DNA of 64,000 bases from Sphingobacteriales bacterium (GTDB lineage: Bacteria > Bacteroidota > Bacteroidia > Chitinophagales > UBA2359). The notes under the pieces were generated by a model that worked only from the letters and a program-made list of their open reading frames with translations, had not been told where the DNA came from and made no database searches. The DNA lies in assembly GCA_016711295.1 (NCBI GenBank), contig JADJTE010000002.1, forward strand, positions 496,001-560,000. Reading direction: 5' to 3'. Shown one piece after another: positions 54,590-64,000 of the stretch; the first letter of the stretch is position 1; every line of letters begins with the position of its first letter. Both the position numbers and the translations under genes were made by a program.

Positions 54590-54658
54590 TCGTTAAAGGG
54601 CTCGCTGGCTGCACCTGCTTTGGAAGCAGGTTCTGTCAGTTCGACTCCATATCCTCCA
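54590..54658 (+). tRNA. tRNA-Ala-like sequence (anticodon reads TGG)
   Basis: The anticodon stem CCTGC/GCAGG with loop TTTGGAA sits where tRNA-Ala (loop TTTGCAA, TGC) is expected. A TTCGACTCC T-loop and TCCTCCA end follow. The 5' acceptor and D arm cannot be formed from the visible sequence. Position and anticodon stem support tRNA-Ala; one base and the 5' half do not. Confidence 0.4.
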
Positions 54659-54888
54659 CTTTCACAAAACACATACGAACTCTGTTGCATAGGCAATGCC
54701 TTTACAAAAGGTAACTGGTCGTACAGTTATAGTTCACCCCATTTTTTCGTACGCGAGTACGATAGATAAAAGTTCTGTGACCTATTGTGAATTAGGATAG
54801 ACAGTAGGATATACCATGAGTATATGGTATATTATGAAGATATTAAGAGTAGCGCGAGGCTACTCTGTGTAGGTAATGTCGGTATATT

Positions 54889-57790
<2,902 letters not shown>

Positions 57791-57975
57791 ACTGACTTTA
57801 TCATTTATCGTCTTTTTTGACATAAAAGAAATAATTAATTTAAGATTATTATCCTGACACTACTTTAATGAGTAGTCTCCACTTCTCTTTATTATCTATC
57901 ATTCATAGCTTTCTGCTGCATAGTGCAGTCGGGTTGTGCCGTTCTATCCTATCTAACAATACGTCTAATGATTTT

Positions 57976-58083
57976 AAGGTGGTTATAGCAAGGAGGATCC
58001 ACCTCTTCCCATTCCGAACAGAGTAGTTAAGCTCCTTCACGCCGATGGTACTGGTAGTAACCGGGAGAGTAGGTAGCCGCCAA
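57976..58083 (+). rRNA. rrf: 5S ribosomal RNA
   Basis: GTGGTTATAGC, CCACCTCTTCCCATTCCGAA, AGTTAAGC, CGCCGATGGTACTG and GGGAGAGTAGGTAGCCGCC are in the expected order over ~108 nt. The changed helix bases compensate (AAGGAG with CTCCTT), which supports a genuine sequence. Confidence 0.93.
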
Positions 58084-58099
58084 ACTTATTTTAAAACTG

Positions 58100-58130
58100 C
58101 CCCCCGCGTAAAATACGCGGGGGGTTTGTT
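58100..58130 (+). terminator. rRNA operon terminator
   Basis: An 11-bp GC-rich perfect stem (58100-58110 with 58114-58124), an AAA loop and a following TTTGTT, 17 bp after 5S. Confidence 0.9.
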
Positions 58131-58180
58131 GTGTATAAGGGAAAAACTGCTCGCCCTAGTTCTAAACCCAATTAAGACTT

Positions 58181-58687
58181 ATGACCGATAATACCTTACG
58201 CGAGAAAATACGGCGCGTCAAATTGTTGCTGACCGATTGTGATGGCGTTCTGACCGATAACGGCGTATATTATGATGCCAATGGCGAGGCAATGAAGCGA
58301 TTTTCTATTCGCGACGGTATGGGCATTATACGGCTGCGCGATTTGTGTGGCATAGAAACGGGCATTATTACTGGATCCAATTCGCAATCTATAGTGCGCC
58401 GTGCCGAGAAATTGCACATCACCGAACTACATTTAGCAGTTGATGATAAGGTAGCGATTGTACAGAATATTGCCCAAAAATATGCTTTGGATTTGTCCGA
58501 AATTGCGTATATCGGTGATGATACTAACGATATAGAACTACTGCAAATAGTTGGGCTTAGGGCTTGTCCCGCAGATGCCACCGAGTTTGTACGTCCTTAT
58601 GTGGATTATGTATGCAGCGAACGCGGGGGCTATGGTGCTTTGCGTGAGTTGACAGAACGAATAATTGCTGAAAAAATGCAGATTTAA
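58181..58687 (+). CDS. kdsC: KdsC-like HAD phosphatase
   Basis: HAD-family phosphatase of the KDO-8-phosphate phosphatase group (lipopolysaccharide inner core), 168 residues. Motif I is LLTDCDGVLTD (nucleophile Asp). Motif II is IITGSNSQ. A Lys in AVDDKVAIV and motif III YIGDDTNDIELL complete the site. The C-terminal SERGGYGALRE loop matches the tetrameric KdsC type. A related sugar-acid phosphatase (Kdn/NeuA-linked) is possible. It starts 50 bp after the rRNA terminator. Frame-intact. Confidence 0.88.
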   Translation: MTDNTLREKIRRVKLLLTDCDGVLTDNGVYYDANGEAMKRFSIRDGMGIIRLRDLCGIETGIITGSNSQSIVRRAEKLHITELHLAVDDKVAIVQNIAQKYALDLSEIAYIGDDTNDIELLQIVGLRACPADATEFVRPYVDYVCSERGGYGALRELTERIIAEKMQI

Positions 58688-58723
58688 ATAACCCGATTAA
58701 TCCCAAAAACCAAAAATACGCTG

Positions 58724-58731
58724 TATCTTTG
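58724..58731 (+). promoter_or_regulatory. Probable -7 element (TATCTTTG)
   Basis: It matches TAnnTTTG 32 bp before the OmpH-like lipoprotein start. A -33 TTG is not evident at 19-21 bp. Confidence 0.45.
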
Positions 58732-58763
58732 CTGCGTAAAAAAAACACTTACCCCCCCTTGTT

Positions 58764-59417
58764 ATGCCTAATACCACAAAAACGCTTTGCTGGGTTGCTT
58801 GTGTAGCACTACTTGCCTTTACAGGAGCTTGCAAGCGTGTAAACTCTACAGAAAATAATACACCAAATGACTCAACAGCTATTGTTGTCAACACGGATAC
58901 CGCACTAACTTCTGCTATTGCAGACCTGGTTGTACCTGATACTACGCCAGTACAAACAAATGCGGTGATGCCACCTAATGGGGTTAAGTATGGCTATCTC
59001 AATTCGCTGGAGTTGCTGGCAATAATGCCCGAAACCCGTACAGCCGATAAAAAATTAGCCGACTTGCAGCGCAGCAAAGAAGCGAGTTTTAGCGCATTAG
59101 CTCAAAAATACCAAGATGGCATGCGCACATTACAAGAAAAAGGACAAGATATGACGCGCATAGAGCAGGAAGCAAAGATGAAAGAAATGGCAGAGTTGGA
59201 AGAAAAAATTCAGAAGATGCAAATGAGCGGTGGCGAGGACTTGGCTGCCGAAAAAGAAAAATTATACGCACCTATTTTGGCAAAAGCAGATAAATACATC
59301 AAGCAAGGGGGCAAAGAACAGGGCTATCAATACATTTTTGATGCGACCGCTTTGCTGTATGCCGATACCACAAAAGATATTTTGCCCTTAGTGAAGCGTA
59401 AAATGGGCTTGAAATAA
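58764..59417 (+). CDS. OmpH/Skp-like lipoprotein
   Basis: A 217-residue lipoprotein; lipobox LAFTGAC places the modified Cys near residue 23. An ~55-residue low-complexity tether follows. The OmpH/Skp core begins VKYGYLNSLELLAIMPE and continues as a long Lys/Glu/Gln coiled coil (ADLQRSKEASFSALAQKYQ; MAELEEKIQKMQM) and a return strand (YQYIFDATALLYAD). Skp-type proteins hold unfolded outer-membrane proteins in the periplasm. The lipid anchor differs from soluble Skp. Frame-intact. Confidence 0.85.
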   Translation: MPNTTKTLCWVACVALLAFTGACKRVNSTENNTPNDSTAIVVNTDTALTSAIADLVVPDTTPVQTNAVMPPNGVKYGYLNSLELLAIMPETRTADKKLADLQRSKEASFSALAQKYQDGMRTLQEKGQDMTRIEQEAKMKEMAELEEKIQKMQMSGGEDLAAEKEKLYAPILAKADKYIKQGGKEQGYQYIFDATALLYADTTKDILPLVKRKMGLK

Positions 59418-59436
59418 ACCCCTTAGCCGCACCAGT

Positions 59437-59703
59437 ATGAAATATAACGCTGCAAATCTCAAAAAATTAGAAGACATACTCAAAATCTTGAACTATACCA
59501 TTAGGTCGGGGAAAGGTAGTTTTAATACGGGATATTGCGTATTGGCAGAAAAACGAGTGATAGTAATCAATAATTTTCACTCGCAAGAGGCAAAAATAAA
59601 TGCCTTAGCCGAAATTATGTTACAGGTTGTAACTGACCCCGATACGCTTGATACTGAACAACGCCAGATATACGACCAATGTAAGTCTATTATTACTGTA
59701 TGA
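59437..59703 (+). CDS. Small conserved-looking protein of unknown function
   Basis: 88 residues, mixed alpha/beta, start MKYNAANLKKLEDIL. It contains GKGSFNTGYCVLAEKRVIVI, and the stop overlaps the dinB-like start (ATGA). It sits in a plus-strand run after the OmpH-like gene with 19 bp spacing. The family is not recognised; coupling suggests a real gene. Confidence 0.7.
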   Translation: MKYNAANLKKLEDILKILNYTIRSGKGSFNTGYCVLAEKRVIVINNFHSQEAKINALAEIMLQVVTDPDTLDTEQRQIYDQCKSIITV

Positions 59704-60173
59704 TGATAGCACATTTTGCTGACTTATATGCCTATAACCAATGGGCTAACGACCGATTATTGCAAGTGTTGCAGGGTATTCCCAATGGGGGCACTGCCCG
59801 TTGCTGCCAATTGATGACCCATATCCTTTCGGCGCAGCAAGCGTGGTTAGAGCGCGTGAGGGGCATACCGCGCACGGTAGGGCTGTGGGATACCTTAGAT
59901 ATAGCGGAATTGCTGCCGCTTTTTGCCGAAAGCCATCGACTATGGGCAGCGTTTTGGCAAAATTTTACTGCAGACGAGTTTGGGCGTGTTATTAGCTATA
60001 CCAATTCGCAGGGGAAAGCCTACCAAAATACGGTAAAGGATATTGTGACGCATTTGGTCAATCATTCGACGTATCATCGGGCGCAGGTCAATCAATTATT
60101 GCGCCAGAATGGATTTGAACCCATCTTGACCGATTATATCGCCTATGTGCGCGTCAGGACGGGGCAGGATTAG
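59700..60173 (+). CDS. DinB-family metal-dependent hydrolase-like protein
   Basis: 157 residues, four-helix bundle of the DinB/YfiT type. Candidate metal ligands are His in LMTHILSAQ and the pair in VNHSTYHRAQ. The N-terminus HFADLYAYNQWANDRLL is characteristic. Members are thiol-dependent transferases or of unknown role. It overlaps the preceding gene by 4 bp, so the two are translationally coupled. Confidence 0.88.
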   Translation: MMIAHFADLYAYNQWANDRLLQVLQGIPNGGTARCCQLMTHILSAQQAWLERVRGIPRTVGLWDTLDIAELLPLFAESHRLWAAFWQNFTADEFGRVISYTNSQGKAYQNTVKDIVTHLVNHSTYHRAQVNQLLRQNGFEPILTDYIAYVRVRTGQD

Positions 60174-60195
60174 ATATTGAGGGGATTGGCTAACG

Positions 60196-60242
60196 AAAAC
60201 GGAGTGTTGGTGCGAACGAGTTTTGCACCAACACTCCGTTTT
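60196..60242. terminator. Bidirectional terminator
   Basis: A perfect 18-bp stem (60196-60213 with 60225-60242), A4 on one side and T on the other, lies between the convergent dinB-like and deoC genes. Confidence 0.93.
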
Positions 60243-60261
60243 TATTGGGAGTGAGAATATG

Positions 60262-60909
60262 TTATTGGCAGATAGCTACACTTTGCGAGCAGCCGAGGCG
60301 GTCGGCACCAGCATTGATGAGCGACAGGGCGAACTCGCGGGTGCGGATGCCGCCAGCGGCTTTGATGCGTACCGAATCGGGCAATACGTTGCGCATCAAT
60401 TGTACGGTGGATAGGTCGGCTCCGGCGTGGCTAAATCCGGTGGAGGTTTTGACAAAATCGGCGTGGCAGTAGGCGCATATATCGCATAGGCTTACTATTT
60501 CGTCGGGGCTGAGTAGGGCAGTTTCGATGATTACCTTGATGAGGGCTTTTTGCCGATGGGTTTCGGCAGTAAGACTGCGGATTTCGCGTTGTAAGAAATG
60601 CCACCGACGGTCTTTGACCGCGCCTATATTGATGACCATATCTATTTCGGTGGCTCCTTTGGCGAGTGCGTCGCTCGTTTCGTAGCGTTTGGCGGCGCGG
60701 GAGGTATAGCCCAAGGGAAAACCAACGACGGTAGCTATGGCGATGTCGGTTTGGTCGAGTTGTTGTACGGCGCGTTTGACATAGGTCGGGGGCACGCATA
60801 CGGCGGCAAAATGATATTGGCGTGCTTCTTGGCAAAGGAGGTCTATATCATGGCGGGTGCTGTCGGGGCGTAGGAGGGTGTGGTCGATATGGCAGGCTAT
60901 GTCGGGCAT
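60262..60909 (-). CDS. deoC: Deoxyribose-phosphate aldolase
   Basis: Cleaves 2-deoxyribose-5-phosphate to glyceraldehyde-3-phosphate and acetaldehyde in nucleoside catabolism. The start ATG 60909 gives MPDIACHIDHTLLRPD; the frame upstream to 60981 is not family-like. The Schiff-base Lys is in DFVKTSTGFS, the second Lys in RIKAAGGIRT, and VVGFPLG and the phosphate-site GADRLG are present. 215 residues, normal. Frame-intact. It follows the 61022 gene after a hairpin. Confidence 0.94.
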   Translation of the reverse strand: MPDIACHIDHTLLRPDSTRHDIDLLCQEARQYHFAAVCVPPTYVKRAVQQLDQTDIAIATVVGFPLGYTSRAAKRYETSDALAKGATEIDMVINIGAVKDRRWHFLQREIRSLTAETHRQKALIKVIIETALLSPDEIVSLCDICAYCHADFVKTSTGFSHAGADLSTVQLMRNVLPDSVRIKAAGGIRTREFALSLINAGADRLGCSQSVAICQ

Positions 60910-60949
60910 AGGAGAATGGTTTATTTTGGGTGAAGTTTTACTATAGATG

Positions 60950-60997
60950 CCACGCGCCACAACTGTTGGCATACGGAGCAACGGTGGTGGCGCGTGG
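60950..60997 (-). terminator. Hairpin between two minus-strand genes
   Basis: An 11-bp GC-rich stem (60950-60960 with 60987-60997) with a long loop and no T run on the minus strand. It may be an attenuator or a weak terminator for the upstream gene. Confidence 0.4.
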
Positions 60998-61021
60998 TAG
61001 ATTGGTGCGGGAGAGGGCGGT

Positions 61022-61616
61022 TTATTTGGTGCGGGTGGGCATTACGTCGGTGCTGATATAAAGCTTGTTTAGTTTTGTTATTGATAACCAATGCCAAGCG
61101 GTTGCCCATAGATAGGAGGTCTTGTACGGCAGCGAACCCGTCTAAATCGTAGTGTAGTGTTACCATTTTTTGGTCGTCTACGGATTTAATCTCGTTGAGC
61201 AATTTAGCTCCTTCGGCATAGAAATGGATAACGCCTACTTTTTGTTGGTTTTGTGCTGTGCCGCTATACAGCGAGATAGAGGCGATGGCGTTTTCGACCG
61301 AGCCGTAGGGGTTGGAGGCAAAATCAACTTTATAGCCATTGATATTGCGTTTTTCTTCGTCGGCACTCAATTTGAGGTCGCTTACAACGTTGGGAGTTGT
61401 GCTGCTGCGCGAACCTACCTCGGCTTTCATAGATTGTTGCATGGCTTTTTGTTTCTCGGCTGATATAGCGCGTGCATCGCCGCTCTTTGCCTGCATTTCT
61501 TTGGTGCGCAAGTCTCTTGTTTCGCGCATCTTTTCGGTATTCTTTTCGGTTTGCGCTTGTACGCTTACCGTAGCTAATAGTACAGCTAACAATAGAGCCA
61601 ATAAATTGGATTGCAT
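61022..61616 (-). CDS. Secreted protein of unknown function
   Basis: The signal peptide MQSNLLALLLAVLLATVSVQA is followed by a Lys/Glu/Met-rich helical stretch and a beta-rich C-terminal part (NINGYKVDFASNP; KVGVIHFYAEGAKLLNEI; MVTLHYDLDGFAAVQDLL). An indel near 61070 shifts the last residues; reading LYISTDVMPTRTK ends at 61022 and looks more natural than the 231-residue frame to 60921. Family not recognised. Confidence 0.65.
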
Positions 61617-61784
61617 GATAATGCTTTTGGGGGGTTAAAAATGAAAAAACGTAAAATTGTGCCGCAAAGATACGTCAAATTATCGAAAAATTGGCAGTAG
61701 AACACGTTTTTGTAAACCTTTTTAACGGAGCGGTGTTAATGTTGGAGTTTTCATCTTTTCATTTAAAACAATTTATTTTAAGCA

Positions 61785-62471
61785 ATGACATTGCGCATTT
61801 TACAATTTGTAGTAGTGGCTATCGTTAGCCTTACTATGGCTTGCTCCCAAGCCCCCGTTGCTGACCAAGCTAAAACGGGCGAAGCACAACCTACCACCCA
61901 AGCTACAGCAGCTACTGCTACGGGCGACAAAATGACTGTTGATATAGCAGCAAGCACCGTAGCATGGATTGGCACAAAACCCGTAGGGCAGCATAACGGT
62001 ACTTTTAAACTTAAAGAGGGCGAACTGACCTTGAACAACGGACAACTTGCAGGCGGAAAAGTAGTGATTGACATGAACAGCATACAGGTATTGGACGGCG
62101 ACGCTACAATGCAAGGCAAATTAGGCGGACACCTGAAAAGCGGCGACTTCTTTGAAACAGACAAACACCCCGAAAGTACTTTTGAAATCACAGGCGTACA
62201 GGCTTATACCGCGCCCGCCGATGCTACTCAAAAGGCTCTGTTAGAAGGTGCTACGCACACACTTACCGGCAATCTGACGATGAAGGGCGTAACGAAAAGC
62301 GTGACTTTCCCTGCCATTGTGAAAGCTACTCCCGAAACATTATTGGCACAAGCTAACTTTAATATCAACCGCACCGACTGGGGGCTGGTATATGGCAATG
62401 ATAAATCGTTAGGCGACAAATTTATTCGCCCCGAAGTAAATATTGCGCTCAATATTGCGGCTAAAAAGTAA
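61785..62471 (+). CDS. YceI-family lipoprotein
   Basis: A 228-residue lipoprotein (lipobox LTMAC, Cys near 20) with a Thr/Ala-rich tether. The YceI lipocalin-like barrel follows: STVAWIGTKPVGQHNGTF, VIDMNSIQVLD, FFETDKHPESTFEIT, LTGNLTMKGVTKSVTFP and RTDWGLVYG. YceI proteins bind isoprenoid-type lipids in the periplasm. Frame-intact. A MITE begins 10 bp after the stop. Confidence 0.93.
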   Translation: MTLRILQFVVVAIVSLTMACSQAPVADQAKTGEAQPTTQATAATATGDKMTVDIAASTVAWIGTKPVGQHNGTFKLKEGELTLNNGQLAGGKVVIDMNSIQVLDGDATMQGKLGGHLKSGDFFETDKHPESTFEITGVQAYTAPADATQKALLEGATHTLTGNLTMKGVTKSVTFPAIVKATPETLLAQANFNINRTDWGLVYGNDKSLGDKFIRPEVNIALNIAAKK

Positions 62472-62480
62472 GGATTGTTG

Positions 62481-62800
62481 GTAACTATTTAGGTGGTTTT
62501 GCTGCTCACTTGTCTATTGTTGCTTTGTAGTTCTGTTTCTTCTTTTTTGTCTTGACACAAAAGAAAAAAAAAGTCAAGCCTTGATTTTGCTTTTTAAAAT
62601 GCTGCATTACAGGCGTGCCTAAATCCAAGGCGAAGTACTTGCAAGGCTTCGTAGGCGCGTTTTGAGTTGTCGCTGTGGATTTAGGAAACAAGCCACGCCT
62701 TTCATTCCGCATTTCTTAACGCGAGCAAAATAAGGGCGGGGAATTAATGCGACCTACAAACATAAATCAGAGCAAAGAAGTACATTGCCTAAATAGTTAC
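62481..62800. mobile_element. MITE family 2, copy 3 (320 bp)
   Basis: Ends GTAACTATTTAGG (62481-62493) and CCTAAATAGTTAC (62788-62800). Flanks GATTGTTG (62473-62480) and GATTATTG (62801-62808) match at 7 of 8. The right ~60 bp (GCGACCTACAAACATAAATC onward) is nearly identical to copy 1; the middle is different and includes a poly-A stretch. Confidence 0.88.
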
Positions 62801-62848
62801 GATTATTGTACGGTCGTGGGTTAGATAAAACCGAACCGACTGTTGTAT

Positions 62849-62896
62849 AAATAGCTCGATGTAAGCATAACTGCTTATGTCGAGCTATTTTTTTGG
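62849..62896 (+). terminator. Strong intrinsic terminator
   Basis: A ~18-bp stem with two G-U pairs (62849-62866 with 62873-62890), a 6-nt loop and a T run. It lies 380 bp after yceI, with the MITE between them. Confidence 0.88.
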
Positions 62897-63063
62897 GGTA
62901 GCAACGAAGTTAAAAGAAAAAAGGGAGGAAAATAAAAATAGTGTACTATTGACAAAAGAAAATGGTATAGCATATTATTGCTAATAATTGCTAATAATGG
63001 TATATTGCAGGAGATAATCGGTATTAGGGCGAAGTGCAAATGTAAATAGAAAGTGTATTGGGT

Positions 63064-63753
63064 TTATTTATACTTCTCAGTCTGAAAACCCCAGTCGCGC
63101 CAAGATTGTTTGTAGGTGCTGCCACTATTTAGTTTTATTTGCTGCTTGATTTTGGTTAAATACGCACGCAAAATGGGGTAATCTGTACGAATAGATTCTG
63201 TGAGCGCACTCAATTCGCTGTCGGTCTGTTTGGCTATTTGCCATTGCGCCTGCAAAGTATTTAGTTGCTCCGTCCAATATAATAAGCCATACTTACGACT
63301 ACCCAAAGCAGTATGTATAGTCATGGCATTCACAATATTTTGGAGGGCTAAGATGCGTTTGTCGCGGTCGGAAGGAAGCATTGATTTTTTGTTCTCCGTG
63401 CCAAGACCAAATGAGGTATAGTAACTTTTGGCAGATTCCGTACCGAACTCTTCTTTCAAGTAGGCTTTTAAAAATGTAGTGTTTTTGTCCATTGTACTAC
63501 ACAAAACATTGAGTTCTTTGGTCAAAATTTTGCGCTTGCCTAACAAAGCAGATTTAGTACTTACGGCTTGATGAAAACGAGTACAAATACTTTGCAATTC
63601 TGTAAGAGTAAGAAAAGTAGTAGTAAAAGTACTGAATTTGTTTGCCCATTGTTCGGCAACATAACGACCAACGCTGGCTAAATTTATTTGGCTGGCGGGC
63701 AAACTAATAACTGACCGAGATGTTGTAGAAGAAACATTAGAAGGTGCGGACAT
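63064..63753 (-). CDS. Alpha-helical protein of unknown function
   Basis: 229 residues, Ser/Thr-rich start, then mostly predicted helices (ILTKELNVLCSTMDKNTTF; LNTLQAQWQIAKQTDSEL) and a C-terminal SWRDWGFQTEKYK. No signal peptide or membrane segment, and no motif I recognise. Codon use and frame integrity suggest a real gene. It may belong to a lineage-specific repeated family. Confidence 0.65.
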   Translation of the reverse strand: MSAPSNVSSTTSRSVISLPASQINLASVGRYVAEQWANKFSTFTTTFLTLTELQSICTRFHQAVSTKSALLGKRKILTKELNVLCSTMDKNTTFLKAYLKEEFGTESAKSYYTSFGLGTENKKSMLPSDRDKRILALQNIVNAMTIHTALGSRKYGLLYWTEQLNTLQAQWQIAKQTDSELSALTESIRTDYPILRAYLTKIKQQIKLNSGSTYKQSWRDWGFQTEKYK

Positions 63754-64000
63754 AAATAATAATATGGTTTGAATGGGTAAAAAAAAATAGAGATAAACAG
63801 AAAAAAACTATAATGGATAAACCAAATAGAAGATAGAAAATAAATAAAGCATTATACCACAATATAGACGGCAAAAAGTAACAAGAAAAATATATTGTAT
63901 GCGAATGGCATCGTTTTAGTTATATGGCATTATTCTTTTTAGATTAAAATTATAAAACAGATAGAAAAAGTTAAAATTTTGTTCATTCAAAAAAATGATT
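63754..64000. other. AT-rich intergenic end of window
   Basis: Nothing recognised; it presumably holds the promoter of the 63753 gene. Confidence 0.5.

Overview
The window comes from a member of the Bacteroidota. Three secreted proteins end in type IX secretion (T9SS) C-terminal sorting domains. Promoters have the Bacteroidota -7 form TAnnTTTG. Genes lack Shine-Dalgarno sequences, and several families are typical of the phylum (DUF3822, DUF5916, MbnP, OmpH/Skp-like lipoprotein). The rRNA genes look divergent, so I do not name a genus.

Layout. 1-9.9 kb: the 3' part of a giant repetitive T9SS adhesin with lamin-tail (LTD) modules. 10-20.2 kb: beta-carbonic anhydrase, then a minus-strand run of upp, an MBL hydrolase and a three-gene, heavily frameshifted operon. 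That operon reads as a MotA/ZorA-like protein with a coiled-coil tail, a MotB/ZorB-like protein with an OmpA-like domain, and a ~1,580-residue sacsin-like GHKL ATPase ending in a DUF3883 nuclease-like domain. It is a probable Zorya-related anti-phage system and the best candidate here for something unusual. 20-28.5 kb: MbnP, an AddB-like nuclease, saccharopine dehydrogenase-like protein, RlmH and LipA. 28.5-33.6 kb: a T9SS-sorted beta-propeller protein set in dense non-coding repeats, plus a PAP2 phosphatase. 33.6-50 kb: NnrD/NnrE, a YVTN-propeller/SPOR protein, DUF3822, DUF5916, a five-LysM lytic transglycosylase, MutS2, a secreted transglutaminase-like protein and a YhiN-type flavoprotein. 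51-52.5 kb: a T9SS-sorted M43-type metalloprotease. 52.6-58.1 kb: a complete rRNA operon with tandem promoters. 58.1-64 kb: KdsC-like phosphatase, OmpH-like lipoprotein, DinB, DeoC, a YceI lipoprotein and unknowns.

A dispersed family of MITE-like elements recurs at six loci. The complete copies start GTAACTATTTAG, end with its inverted repeat and are usually flanked by 8-bp duplications. This fits non-autonomous relatives of IS66-type elements. At two loci a long and a short element sit side by side separated by one copy of the 8-bp target.

Many conserved genes carry 1-2 base indels, several of them in homopolymers. The end of lipA is the clearest case: removing two A's restores the invariant RSSY motif. 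I therefore treat most frameshifts as probable assembly errors and give gene coordinates across them. The density of frameshifts in 11.5-18.7 kb is much higher and may partly reflect real decay.
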